DNA from: an uncultured Lachnospiraceae bacterium
Lineage (GTDB): Bacteria > Bacillota > Clostridia > Lachnospirales > Lachnospiraceae
Assembly (NCBI GenBank): GCA_902493385.1
Contig: CABUPO010000003.1
Location: 124,001 to 188,000 of the forward strand
Direction of reading: 5' to 3'
Length of the DNA: 64,000 bases
Positions within the stretch are counted from its first letter, which is position 1, and the number at the start of each line of letters is the position of its first letter. Under the pieces are notes generated by a model. The model worked only from the letters and a program-made list of their open reading frames with translations. It made no database searches and was not told the origin of the DNA. The translations under genes and the position numbers were made by a program. Positions 25,142-33,320 of the stretch are shown here, in pieces.

Positions 25142-26344
25142 TCATTTTCCATCCTTTACTTCGTATACGTTAGCGCTGATCTTACCGTCAGAAATGTTAA
25201 TAACAACATCATCGCCGCAGTTAATCTGTGAAACACTTTTAATCGGCGCGCCGTTTTTATCGGCAACATACGCATATCCGCCCGAAAGCCTGTTGAGCGG
25301 CGACAGCATATTAAGCTTATCTGAAAGCGTTACAAGCCTGGTTTTTCTTCTCTCAAGCGCCAGATAAATAATGCCGTCCAGCTTGTCCCACATATCAGAC
25401 ACAAACTGTCTCTTCTGTTTTAACATCTCATCAGGCCTGTGATACTTCATATGCGTCTCGTAAAATTCAAGCTTACTGCGCGAAAAGTCAAGTTTTTTCT
25501 CCATAAGCCTTGTAAGAGTTCTTTTATAATCGTCTATCTTATCAAACACATTCCCTATTTCACACACTGCAAGCTCCGCCGCCGCCGAAGGAGTAGGCGC
25601 GCGAAGGTCCGCCGCAAGGTCTGAAAGCGCCGTATCCACCTCATGTCCTACTGCAGAAATTATAGGAGTCCTGCATTCATATACAGCTCTTACAACAGCC
25701 TCTTCATTAAACGCAAACAAATCCTCAAACGAGCCGCCTCCACGACCTGCAATAATAACATCAGGCGAAAGCTTATCAAGCTCTTTAATCGCATGGGCTA
25801 TCTCTTCTGCCGCCGTCACACCCTGCACATGCACCGGATACAGAATAAGCTTTACGTATGGATTGCGCCTTTTGGCTATATTAACAATATCCCTAACCGC
25901 CGCGCCCGTAGCCGCCGTAACAATACCTACGGTGTCCGAATAAAACGGCACAGGCTTTTTATGGGTATCATTAAAAAGCCCTTCCTTAGAGAGCTTTTCT
26001 TTCAACTTTTCAAGTCTGTCATATAATATTCCGACGCCGTCTTTTTCTATATTGTTCACATAAAGCTGGTACTTACCGTCACGCTCGTATACGCCTATGG
26101 AACCAAAAGCTACAACGCTCATACCGTCTTCCAGCGTAAATGTCAGGCCTCTTTTGCTGCCCGCAAACATTACGCAGGCAATTCTGCTGCCCGCATCCTT
26201 AAGCGTGAAATATATATGACCTGAAGAATGATATTTACAATTAGATATCTCTCCCCTGATTATAATACTGCCCAGCGCGTAATCACGCGCAATAATGCTT
26301 TTTATATAACTGTTTACCTGAGAGACAGTATATATCTGCTCCAT
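25142..26344 (-). CDS. xseA: Exodeoxyribonuclease VII large subunit
   Basis: 400 residues. N-terminal OB-fold (YTVSQVNSYIKSIIARDYAL, GEISNCKYHSSGHIYFTLKD) and the catalytic exonuclease_VII domain with IVTAATGAAVRDIVNIAKRR, DVIIAGRGGGSFEDLFAFNE and SAVGHEVDTALSDLAADLRA. Degrades ssDNA in repair and recombination. Three bases separate it from nusB. Confidence 0.96.
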   Translation of the reverse strand: MEQIYTVSQVNSYIKSIIARDYALGSIIIRGEISNCKYHSSGHIYFTLKDAGSRIACVMFAGSKRGLTFTLEDGMSVVAFGSIGVYERDGKYQLYVNNIEKDGVGILYDRLEKLKEKLSKEGLFNDTHKKPVPFYSDTVGIVTAATGAAVRDIVNIAKRRNPYVKLILYPVHVQGVTAAEEIAHAIKELDKLSPDVIIAGRGGGSFEDLFAFNEEAVVRAVYECRTPIISAVGHEVDTALSDLAADLRAPTPSAAAELAVCEIGNVFDKIDDYKRTLTRLMEKKLDFSRSKLEFYETHMKYHRPDEMLKQKRQFVSDMWDKLDGIIYLALERRKTRLVTLSDKLNMLSPLNRLSGGYAYVADKNGAPIKSVSQINCGDDVVINISDGKISANVYEVKDGK

Positions 26345-26347
26345 AAA

Positions 26348-26764
26348 TCAGCCTTCCTCATTCAACTTAACAATATTAGCAAGGATTCCGTTAATAAATC
26401 CCGGAGAATGTTCCGTTCCATATACCTTTGCCAGCTCAACGGCTTCATTAATGGCAACCCTTAACGGAACATCATCATCCCAATTAATCTCATATACGGC
26501 TATTCTAAGTATATTAATATCTGCACCGCCTATTCTGTTAATCTTCCAGCCTTTTGAATTTTTTTCAATTAATTCGTCTATCTGTGGAAGCTTTTCTAAT
26601 ATAGCCTCCCACTTATTATATATCTCATCATATTCTTCTTTGGAAGGTTCGCACTCCTGCTGCTCCCAGTATAATTCATATTGGGCGTCACGCTCTTCTT
26701 CACTGTAAAAACCTGATTCAAACAAAATACAGAACAGATGCTTTCTTACTTCTCTTCTAGTCAT
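26348..26764 (-). CDS. nusB: Transcription antitermination factor NusB
   Basis: 138 residues, all-helical NusB fold. Begins TRREVRKHLFCILFESGFYS and ends with the conserved AINEAVELAKVYGTEHSPGFINGILANIV. Binds boxA RNA with ribosomal protein S10 to support rRNA antitermination. A strong nested inverted repeat lies directly upstream (26790-26856) between it and the Asp23 gene. Confidence 0.95.
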   Translation of the reverse strand: MTRREVRKHLFCILFESGFYSEEERDAQYELYWEQQECEPSKEEYDEIYNKWEAILEKLPQIDELIEKNSKGWKINRIGGADINILRIAVYEINWDDDVPLRVAINEAVELAKVYGTEHSPGFINGILANIVKLNEEG

Positions 26765-26789
26765 ATTATTAATTCCCTTTCAGTAAAGG

Positions 26790-26856
26790 ACTGCCGCAAA
26801 CATATCAAAGACCCGCTTTTGCGAGTCCTGATGTTTTATCTGCCGTCTGCGGCAGT
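26790..26856 (-). repeat. Nested inverted repeat between the Asp23 gene and nusB
   Basis: Outer perfect 9-bp arms ACTGCCGCA (26790-26798) / TGCGGCAGT (26848-26856), middle AAACAT (26798-26803) / ATGTTT (26831-26836), inner GACCCGC (26810-26816) / GCGAGTC (26821-26827) around a TTTT loop. On the minus strand CTGCCG at the outer arm can instead pair with the adjacent CGGCAG, giving mutually exclusive folds. No clear T-run follows, so it may be a weak terminator, an attenuator or a processing site. Confidence 0.6.
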
Positions 26857-26863
26857 TATAAAT

Positions 26864-27253
26864 TTATTCTTTATCTACTGCTACACCTGAAATATAAATA
26901 TTAACATGCTTTACAGAAAGACCGGTCATACTTTCAACAGCCTGCTTAACCTTTTCCTGTACCTGACTGCATGTTTTCAGAATGTTATATCCGTACTTCA
27001 TATTAACATTCATATCTACCGTTACTTCTTCGTCTTCAATATACGCTTTGACGCCTTTTCCAAAATTCCTGACGCCTAATCTCCCTGCAAGCTCCGTTGC
27101 CATTGAACCTATTGTGGACTGTATTCCATTCACCTCAAGCGCAGCGAGACCGGCAATGCTTGCAACAACTTCTCCTGAAATCTGTACTTCGCCAAATCCG
27201 TCTTTCTCTAACTGGAGTGTCTTATATACCTGCTTTACATCCTGTTCTTTCAT
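26864..27253 (-). CDS. Asp23/Gls24 family envelope stress response protein
   Basis: 129 residues from ATG 27251-27253 (AAGGAGG 11 nt upstream; an in-frame TTG two codons before it, at 27257-27259, is closer to that box and cannot be excluded). Core block GEVQISGEVVASIAGLAALE, IQSTIGSMATELAGRLG, KGVKAYIEDEEVTVDMNVN and QVQEKVKQAVESMTG. Asp23 proteins associate with the membrane and cell-wall stress responses. This YqhY-type copy beside nusB is conserved in Bacilli and Clostridia, where YqhY has been linked to acetyl-CoA carboxylase control. Confidence 0.9.
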   Translation of the reverse strand: MKEQDVKQVYKTLQLEKDGFGEVQISGEVVASIAGLAALEVNGIQSTIGSMATELAGRLGVRNFGKGVKAYIEDEEVTVDMNVNMKYGYNILKTCSQVQEKVKQAVESMTGLSVKHVNIYISGVAVDKE

Positions 27254-27298
27254 AACCAAAATGACCTCCTTATAATTCACATAATGTCAATAATGGTT

Positions 27299-27327
27299 AT
27301 TATACCAAAAAACATCTAATTTGAAAA
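27299..27327 (-). promoter_or_regulatory. Sigma-A extended -10 promoter before the Asp23-nusB-argR run
   Basis: TATAAT (27299-27304) preceded by an extended TGG, 17-bp spacer and a weak -35 TTTTCA (27322-27327). It lies after spoIIIAH and would let the housekeeping genes downstream be expressed independently of sporulation. Confidence 0.65.
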
Positions 27328-27339
27328 CAATTTTTATAA

Positions 27340-28104
27340 TTATTGTTCTTCGCCGCTTACTCCAACCGGAGTAATAACAATATCAGAAGCTTTGGCGTCT
27401 GTCTTTCTCTTTACGATATCCTCAATCTGTGCAATCTCTTTATCCGTAATATTATTGGCGTTTACAATAACGTCTACGCTGCCGTCTACTATACTTACCA
27501 TACACTCTCCAAAGCCCTTTGCTTCAAGCATGGCTTCCGCTGCGTTTTCCTTTTCGGAATCTGACGTAAGGTTAATTACCTCTGTCACTGCCTGCTCCTT
27601 TTGGGCGTCGGTTGCAACCGCACTGTTAATAAGCTCCATAAGAATTTCCTTGTTTTTAGAACGGGTCTGCTCTCTCTGAAGCTTTGCAGAATCAAAATAT
27701 TCGGAGCCGATTGTACTTGAGACCAAAACGGCTTCTCCTACATTTTGAGACGTTTCGGAAGCATCCGACGTTTTAACAGGCTCTGCCGTAGCGGAAGGCT
27801 CCTGTCCGGAGCTGTTTTCTGCCGGTCCTGAAACAGGCTCTGCGGTCGCATTATCAGAAGGCGCATCCGTTGCCAGAGCTTTTTGTATTATATCACCCGT
27901 ATCCGTGAGCTCATAGCTGTCGCTGTTATTAGTATCCTCATCCGAAATATCGAATATCGCATCATTTTCCGCACTTTCACCGTCATTTGTAATATTAGCT
28001 GTCTTTTGAGTCTTATCCTGAGTAATAGATAAATATCCGGCTACAGCAATCATTATTGCAAGAGCTGATATAATCACCTGATTTTTTCCAAAGATTTTTT
28101 TCAA
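27340..28104 (-). CDS. spoIIIAH: Stage III sporulation protein AH
   Basis: 254 residues. Short N-terminus, one transmembrane helix (about 11-28), a long acidic/Ser-rich spacer (about 35-140) and a C-terminal ring-building domain beginning YFDSAKLQREQTRSKNKEIL and containing AEAMLEAKGFGECMVSIVDG. SpoIIIAH sits in the mother-cell engulfing membrane and pairs with forespore SpoIIQ to form the intercellular channel. TTG start (28102-28104) with GGAGGAT upstream. The spacer is long compared with the B. subtilis protein. Confidence 0.9.
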   Translation of the reverse strand: MKKIFGKNQVIISALAIMIAVAGYLSITQDKTQKTANITNDGESAENDAIFDISDEDTNNSDSYELTDTGDIIQKALATDAPSDNATAEPVSGPAENSSGQEPSATAEPVKTSDASETSQNVGEAVLVSSTIGSEYFDSAKLQREQTRSKNKEILMELINSAVATDAQKEQAVTEVINLTSDSEKENAAEAMLEAKGFGECMVSIVDGSVDVIVNANNITDKEIAQIEDIVKRKTDAKASDIVITPVGVSGEEQ

Positions 28105-28121
28105 CGCTTATCCTCCTACAA

Positions 28122-28697
28122 TTAATATTCGAGTTTCATTACTTTAATCTTATGAGACTCAAGGCCAAATAATACCTCTGCGGCAGACGTAATTTCTTTT
28201 TTTACCGAATCATTATCACCACCTTCACATACCACAAGCACGCCTTTTATAACAGGCTCTATTTCTTTTACGACATATGGGTCTCGTGTATCGTCTTTTT
28301 CCGAAAAAACCGTCTGCGGGCTGCTCTCGCTGCTACTCTGGCTGCGCACGCTTCCGTCGGATTCGGTTTCATTTACCGAATCATTTTTATATACAGGGTC
28401 TGAAAGCGTAACCTTTTCTGATGATGTGTCAAGAGTAATCATAACCTTTACCCTGCCGACGCCGCTTACATTCGCAAGCACGTTTTCAAACTGCTTTGCA
28501 ATCTTCTTTGTATATTCATCCTCCGTATCGGAAACTTCATTCACAATAACATCCTCATCCTTAGGCGTTTCTTTCTTTCGCGGAGACATGTCTCCCCATG
28601 ACAGGACTATAAGTACGACTCCTGCCGCAAGCACAAGCAAAAGCTTTGGTATGCCCAGACTGTCTATAATTTTTTTGCTTATATCGTTTATCTTCAT
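28122..28697 (-). CDS. spoIIIAG: Stage III sporulation protein AG
   Basis: 191 residues: one transmembrane helix (about 18-34), then a charged segment and the ring-forming domain with YTKKIAKQFENVLANVSGVG, RVKVMITLD, EIEPVIKGVLVVCEGG and ITSAAEVLFGLESHKIKVMKL. SpoIIIAG assembles a large ring in the intermembrane space during engulfment. 17 bp upstream of spoIIIAH. Confidence 0.93.
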   Translation of the reverse strand: MKINDISKKIIDSLGIPKLLLVLAAGVVLIVLSWGDMSPRKKETPKDEDVIVNEVSDTEDEYTKKIAKQFENVLANVSGVGRVKVMITLDTSSEKVTLSDPVYKNDSVNETESDGSVRSQSSSESSPQTVFSEKDDTRDPYVVKEIEPVIKGVLVVCEGGDNDSVKKEITSAAEVLFGLESHKIKVMKLEY

Positions 28698-28709
28698 ATA
28701 TGAACCACC

Positions 28710-29288
28710 TCACGGATAAATATCTGCCTCAATCTTTTCCTCATCTACCGCAAGCCTTTCTGCAATAGCCTTTCTTAAATTATCGCTTCTTAAGTTTAAT
28801 GAATTATTATGTATCTTTCCTTCACCGTCTATCTTTATATCATTTATATCAGGCGTATCGGACATATATGCTTTAACATAGATATGTTCAACTTCGCCGC
28901 ACGTATCAGATTTTGCATCAGTATCTATATCTACTTTATATTCGGACATAACAAGTCCTTCTCTGTCTGCAATATCGGCGATAATTTCTCCTGTTATTTC
29001 ATTATACTGTTCTTCAATAATTTCTCCCGCGTCCTCCTCATACAGCCTAAGCCCGTCCTTTAGTTCATCGCTTTTTATTATCATTTCGTTTACTCTTATT
29101 TCATCAAACAGACTTTCTCCTGACGAAATAAGCTTTACCACAGGATTAATAATGATTGCCATTAACACCATTCCCGTAAAAAAACGTATATATTTTCTGT
29201 ATGTGCTTTCTGTAAGAAGATTATTAATCAGCGTAGTCAGTATAATAAATACGCTTATACTTTTCATAGCGTCATTAAGTGCGTCCAT
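28710..29288 (-). CDS. spoIIIAF: Stage III sporulation protein AF
   Basis: 192 residues with two N-terminal transmembrane helices (about 8-24 and 33-50, around STYRKYIRFFTGMVLMAIII) and a soluble C-terminal domain of the ring-building type (DINDIKIDG ... LRKAIAERLAVDEEKIEA). Sixth component of the SpoIIIA complex. 12 bp before spoIIIAG. Confidence 0.9.
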   Translation of the reverse strand: MDALNDAMKSISVFIILTTLINNLLTESTYRKYIRFFTGMVLMAIIINPVVKLISSGESLFDEIRVNEMIIKSDELKDGLRLYEEDAGEIIEEQYNEITGEIIADIADREGLVMSEYKVDIDTDAKSDTCGEVEHIYVKAYMSDTPDINDIKIDGEGKIHNNSLNLRSDNLRKAIAERLAVDEEKIEADIYP

Positions 29289-29298
29289 ATTGCCTCCT

Positions 29299-30342
29299 TT
29301 ATAACGGTGTAGTCGACATAACTACAATTGCTATTGTCAGCATAAACAGTACGGCGGTCATTGCAAGAATCGACAAAAGCAGCCTGAATGCCTTAGAAGC
29401 CATCGACATACAATTAATTAATCTTTTATCATTTGATGCGGGCTGCGCGACAGCCGCTCCGGCCTGTATAACAATCGAATACACAAAAAGCCTTATTACC
29501 GGCGCCGCGCATATCGAAACTATAACTATAAGTCCAGCCGTTCCGACTGCATTTTTTATAAGGTTTGCCGCCCCGTATACTGATTCAAACATCTGGCCCA
29601 TCGTGTTGCCCGCTCCCGGAACTGACGACAGCGCCCTTCCAAGTATCGTACGTTTTACGTTTCCTGCCGCCGGAATAATCATACCCTGTATAACCGTTAC
29701 TCCCGCCACCAGTGCAAATATCATCTTTAGTCCCCACATTATCAGCTTTTCTATAAGTTCAATAAGCTTTGAGAACATGTCCTCACCAAATATCGGATTT
29801 AACATGGAAAAAACAAAATATATATTGATTGCCGGAAGAAATATTTTTAAAAGAAGCGCCTCCGCAAGACTTATTATAACAAGCGCGGTCTGATAAAAAA
29901 TTACAGCCGTACTGCTTCCCGAAACATATGTAACAGTTACAAAAAATGTCGGCACCAGCGCTTCCATAAACGACAGCAGATTGTTCATGCTTTCAAACGC
30001 TATATCCTGAAGCTTTGAAAATGTCACCGTAATAAGCATGAATAAAAGCATATATGCAACATAAAACCCGGTTTCCGAAACCTGCCTGCTCTTTAATGTT
30101 TTTGACAGATTAATAAATATGGACGCAATAATAACTATCGCCATAATTTGTACAAACAGCTCTTTTACAGCGCCAAGTTCTCCGGTTAATACGTCTTTTA
30201 TTACGGTAAATATTTTTTCAAATGATATCGGCGTTCCTCCCTCTGTAAGCAGATCTATGTAATCCTCAAAGCTGTCGCCGTTACCTAATATTTCATCCAT
30301 TACCCTGTCAATGCCGCTGAAATCTACATCGTAATTATCCAA
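29299..30342 (-). CDS. spoIIIAE: Stage III sporulation protein AE
   Basis: 347 residues from a TTG at 30340-30342, chosen because AGAGGGA lies 6 nt upstream and because it follows the spoIIIAD stop by 13 bp; the longer ATG-initiated frame would run 44 bp into spoIIIAD. The largest membrane protein of the complex, with about six to seven hydrophobic segments and the conserved YVSGSSTAVIFYQTALVIIS and SVPGAGNTMGQMFESVYGAA. Thought to form a core membrane part of the feeding-tube/channel. Confidence 0.92.
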   Translation of the reverse strand: MDNYDVDFSGIDRVMDEILGNGDSFEDYIDLLTEGGTPISFEKIFTVIKDVLTGELGAVKELFVQIMAIVIIASIFINLSKTLKSRQVSETGFYVAYMLLFMLITVTFSKLQDIAFESMNNLLSFMEALVPTFFVTVTYVSGSSTAVIFYQTALVIISLAEALLLKIFLPAINIYFVFSMLNPIFGEDMFSKLIELIEKLIMWGLKMIFALVAGVTVIQGMIIPAAGNVKRTILGRALSSVPGAGNTMGQMFESVYGAANLIKNAVGTAGLIVIVSICAAPVIRLFVYSIVIQAGAAVAQPASNDKRLINCMSMASKAFRLLLSILAMTAVLFMLTIAIVVMSTTPL

Positions 30343-30355
30343 TCTTTTTCCCTCT

Positions 30356-30736
30356 TTACCCAATAAATGTAAATACTGTATCAAGCAGCGCCTCGACAAT
30401 CGGAGCGCTTATAAGGAGAATGCTTAGCTTTCCGATAAGCTCAATCTGTGCGGCAACCGACGAATAACCGACGTCCTTGCAAAGGTTTGAGGAAAACTCT
30501 GCCGTAAATGCAATGCCGAGCATTTTTACAAGTATAAGCACATACCCGGAATCCGCGTCTATATATCTTTTGAAACCTGATATAATATCTATAATTCCCG
30601 AAAATTTCGTGACTGCTATGTATACAAGAATTATACTTCCGCATATACCCGCACATACCCCATATTCAGCTTTTACACCCTTTAAAAATACAGCTGCCAG
30701 CACTGTAATGATACCGATAATGCCTACTTTAATCAT
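30356..30736 (-). CDS. spoIIIAD: Stage III sporulation protein AD
   Basis: 126 residues, polytopic (about four hydrophobic helices): VGIIGIITVLAAVFLKGVKA, GICGSIILVYIAVTKFSGII, LVKMLGIAFTAEFSSNLCKD, ELIGKLSILLISAPIVEALL. Overlaps spoIIIAC by 4 bp, so the two are translationally coupled as in other spore formers. Confidence 0.93.
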   Translation of the reverse strand: MIKVGIIGIITVLAAVFLKGVKAEYGVCAGICGSIILVYIAVTKFSGIIDIISGFKRYIDADSGYVLILVKMLGIAFTAEFSSNLCKDVGYSSVAAQIELIGKLSILLISAPIVEALLDTVFTFIG

Positions 30737-30927
30737 AATGAAAACAGCTCCTCAATCGTTTCAAACAATTCCGCTATATACGGCACTATCCAGAAAAGCA
30801 CTAAAACAAGTCCTGCAAGGCTCGTAATAAACGCCTGCTCCTCACGTCCGGAATGCTTTAACACCTGGCTTAACACAGACACAAGAATGCCGACCGCCGC
30901 AATTTTGAATATTAAGCTTACTCCCAT
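30733..30927 (-). CDS. spoIIIAC: Stage III sporulation protein AC
   Basis: 64 residues with two transmembrane helices (about 5-22 and 33-53): LIFKIAAVGILVSVLSQVLK then a polar SGREEQAF turn and LVLVLFWIVPYIAELF. Length and topology match SpoIIIAC exactly. GAGG lies 10 nt upstream of the ATG. Confidence 0.93.
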   Translation of the reverse strand: MGVSLIFKIAAVGILVSVLSQVLKHSGREEQAFITSLAGLVLVLFWIVPYIAELFETIEELFSL

Positions 30928-30939
30928 ATTTTTTTAACC

Positions 30940-31458
30940 TCATAGAATAAGTATTGTTATAAATAAACCTGCTGTTACGCCCAAAACCCTAAAAAGCTTT
31001 ACTTTATCTGCTTCCTCCTTTGAAAGAGCCTCAATCCTTCCCCGTATATATTCCGTATATAGCTTTATTCTTCCAAGCTCGCTTTCCATATCGCTTTTCC
31101 CAAGCCCGCCAAAAAACCGGACGAACTCCCGTCTGTCGCAGCTTCCCATATTACGTGAAACCGTATTGCCGGAAAGAACGTCGTCCCATATAACGGTCAC
31201 TCTCTCATGCCCGTTATCATTCAGTTTATCTGACACACCGCCAAAAAAATCACTCCATAACTCGCCTGTGCCCGCAATTAACCTGAATATTTCTTTAACG
31301 GGCGTGCCGGCATATCTTATTTCAGATTCTATAGTCTTTATACATCTTAACAGAGACTTCATAATATCAATCTCTCTTTTTGTCCGTTCACCGTACATAT
31401 ATCCGATAAATGCGCTTGCGGCAATTATCATGATGCTTCCGCATATTTTAAGATACAT
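30940..31458 (-). CDS. spoIIIAB: Stage III sporulation protein AB
   Basis: 172 residues with hydrophobic segments at both ends (about 3-21 and 153-171) and a helical, mostly cytoplasmic-type middle (GERTKREIDIMKSLLRCIKT, IESEIRYAGTPVKEIF). The fold resembles type II secretion F-domain proteins, and the SpoIIIA machine resembles secretion systems overall. Overlaps spoIIIAA by 11 bp. Confidence 0.93.
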   Translation of the reverse strand: MYLKICGSIMIIAASAFIGYMYGERTKREIDIMKSLLRCIKTIESEIRYAGTPVKEIFRLIAGTGELWSDFFGGVSDKLNDNGHERVTVIWDDVLSGNTVSRNMGSCDRREFVRFFGGLGKSDMESELGRIKLYTEYIRGRIEALSKEEADKVKLFRVLGVTAGLFITILIL

Positions 31459-32386
31459 TCCCTATCACGCTCCTTTCTTTGTCATATATCACAGCAGTTC
31501 TCTTATCTGCTTTGTTCCTGTTAAGCACAACTATTCTGTCAAATGCATTTTCAATATAAAATCCCTTATTAATATCCTCGATACCGCTTCCATGTATAGT
31601 TGCAATAACCTTGCAGCCACATGTCATTGAATAGAGCACGGCCTTCATATCCTTATCCGTTCCTATCTCATCAACAGCAATTATTTCAGGAGACATGGAC
31701 CTTACAAGCATCATTATTCCGTCTGCTTTCGGGCATGCGTCTATAACGTCTGTTCTTATACCCACGTTATTTTGCGGAATACCGTGATAACACGCGCATA
31801 TTTCTGAACGCTCGTCCACAACTCCGACATTTTTTCCCTGATAACCTTCATATCCTGATGAAAGCAGCCTTATAATATCACGCAGCAGAGTTGTCTTTCC
31901 GCCTCCTGGCTCAGAAACAATAAGAGTATTTAATGCATTGCCATACGGCGCAACGAAGCTCATCATATGTTCTGCACAGCCAATACATTCATGTGCAACT
32001 CTTATATTAATAAATGAAATATAGCGCATATTCTTTATTTTCCCTTCTGAAACAACCGCTTTTCCGGCTATTCCTACTCTGTGCCCTCCGGCTATTGTAA
32101 TATATCCGCATTTCATTTCCTCCTCAAATGCATATACGGAAAAATCACTTAAAAAAACAAATGTTTCCTTTATATCTTCAGGCGAAACTCTGTATGCATT
32201 TTTTTCCTGCATATCAGGCCTTCCCTCCGGTGTAATAAACAGGTCTGTTCCGTCATATCTTATAATAAGCGGCATAAAGCTTCTCAGCCTTATTTCTGAA
32301 AGCCTTGTTATATCAATGTCTGCTTTTGTAATTATGCTCCTTATATTTTTTCCAAGAATCCTTAAAATCTCTTCAAGTTTGTCCAT
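31448..32386 (-). CDS. spoIIIAA: Stage III sporulation protein AA (secretion-type ATPase)
   Basis: 312 residues. Type II/IV secretion-ATPase-like: Walker A EPGGGKTTL (about 159-167), Walker B PEIIAVDEIG (about 233-242), and a conserved CGCKVIATIHG. The N-terminal domain contains SEIRLRSFMPLIIRYDG and HRVGIAGKAV. Powers or assembles the mother-cell channel complex. First gene of the operon, with a candidate sigma-E promoter upstream. Confidence 0.95.
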   Translation of the reverse strand: MDKLEEILRILGKNIRSIITKADIDITRLSEIRLRSFMPLIIRYDGTDLFITPEGRPDMQEKNAYRVSPEDIKETFVFLSDFSVYAFEEEMKCGYITIAGGHRVGIAGKAVVSEGKIKNMRYISFINIRVAHECIGCAEHMMSFVAPYGNALNTLIVSEPGGGKTTLLRDIIRLLSSGYEGYQGKNVGVVDERSEICACYHGIPQNNVGIRTDVIDACPKADGIMMLVRSMSPEIIAVDEIGTDKDMKAVLYSMTCGCKVIATIHGSGIEDINKGFYIENAFDRIVVLNRNKADKRTAVIYDKERSVIGNVS

Positions 32387-32406
32387 ATACTTTCCTCCGA
32401 TACTCT

Positions 32407-32434
32407 AATATATGATTGATACAAAAATATATGA
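32407..32434 (-). promoter_or_regulatory. Candidate sigma-E promoter of the spoIIIA operon
   Basis: -35-like TCATATA (32428-32434), 13-bp spacer, -10-like CATATATT (32407-32414), about 25 bp before the spoIIIAA start. Matches the general KMATATT / CATACANT pattern of sigma-E, which is known to drive this operon in B. subtilis. Confidence 0.45.
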
Positions 32435-32438
32435 CTAC

Positions 32439-32467
32439 TTGCATATAAATGAATCAGGCTGTAAAAT
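32439..32467 (+). promoter_or_regulatory. Sigma-A promoter of aroE
   Basis: -35 TTGCAT (32439-32444), 17-bp spacer, -10 TAAAAT (32462-32467), about 60 bp before the aroE ATG. It is divergent from, and nearly abuts, the candidate spoIIIAA promoter. Confidence 0.7.
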
Positions 32468-32528
32468 ATAAAGGGCGGTTTATCAGAAATCAGCATGATT
32501 ATTACAAAAAGGATTGGAGATACATTAT

Positions 32529-33320
32529 ATGAAATACGGACTTATAGGCGAGAAGCTGACTCACAGCTATTCTAAAGAAATACACGAAAGCATCGCAGAT
32601 TACATATATGAAATACACCCTGTTGCAGAAAAAGATTTTGATTCATTTATGAGCCGGAAACCATTTACTGCAATTAATGTTACCATTCCGTATAAAGAAA
32701 AGGTTATCCCTTATCTTGACGGACTTGACGATAATGCACGCGCTATAGGCGCCGTCAATACAATAGTAAATGAAAACGGAAAATATATTGGACATAACAC
32801 AGATTTTGCCGGATTTTTATATATGATTAAAAAGCATAATATTAAGATAACAGGAAATAAAGTTTTGGTTCTTGGAAAAGGCGGCGCTGCAAAAGCCGTA
32901 ACAGCCGTACTGAAAAAGCTTTCTGCTTCAGATATTATTACCGTATACTATAAAGAAGCCTCAGGATGCGTTACATATGAGGAATGCCTTAAAAACCATA
33001 CTGACGCTTCAGTTATAGTCAATACAACACCCGTTGGAATGTATCCGTCGACAGACTCCACTCCTATGGATATTACCCCTTACACATCATGTAAGGCTGT
33101 TATCGACCTTATATATAATCCTCTTGAGACAAAGCTTCTCAAACAGGCGGGGGAATTGAACATGACGTCCGTATGCGGCCTTGAAATGCTTGTCGCACAG
33201 GCTGTATACGCTTCGGAATATTTTCGTGGAATAAAAATATGCGATACTGAAAACCAGTATATAGAACTGATTGACAGTATCGCAGTTAGAATCAGAAATA
33301 TGATGACGTCACAGCTTTGA
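32529..33320 (+). CDS. aroE: Shikimate dehydrogenase
   Basis: 263 residues from ATG 32529-32531 (GGAG 9 nt upstream; the in-frame TTG five codons earlier lies within the Shine-Dalgarno). Reduces 3-dehydroshikimate with NADPH in aromatic amino acid synthesis. Substrate-binding HSYSKEIH, catalytic lysine in NVTIPYKEKVIPYLDG, AVNTIVNENGKYIGHNTDFA, and the nucleotide-binding GKGGAAKAV. Stands alone on the plus strand; aroA lies 3 kb away on the other strand. Its last 12 bp overlap the convergent DUF815 gene. Confidence 0.95.
   Translation: MKYGLIGEKLTHSYSKEIHESIADYIYEIHPVAEKDFDSFMSRKPFTAINVTIPYKEKVIPYLDGLDDNARAIGAVNTIVNENGKYIGHNTDFAGFLYMIKKHNIKITGNKVLVLGKGGAAKAVTAVLKKLSASDIITVYYKEASGCVTYEECLKNHTDASVIVNTTPVGMYPSTDSTPMDITPYTSCKAVIDLIYNPLETKLLKQAGELNMTSVCGLEMLVAQAVYASEYFRGIKICDTENQYIELIDSIAVRIRNMMTSQL

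Noticed and set aside
29279..29893. 204-codon plus-strand ORF
   Set aside because: Antisense to spoIIIAE; its hydrophobic and serine-rich translation is explained by the complement of a membrane protein gene.
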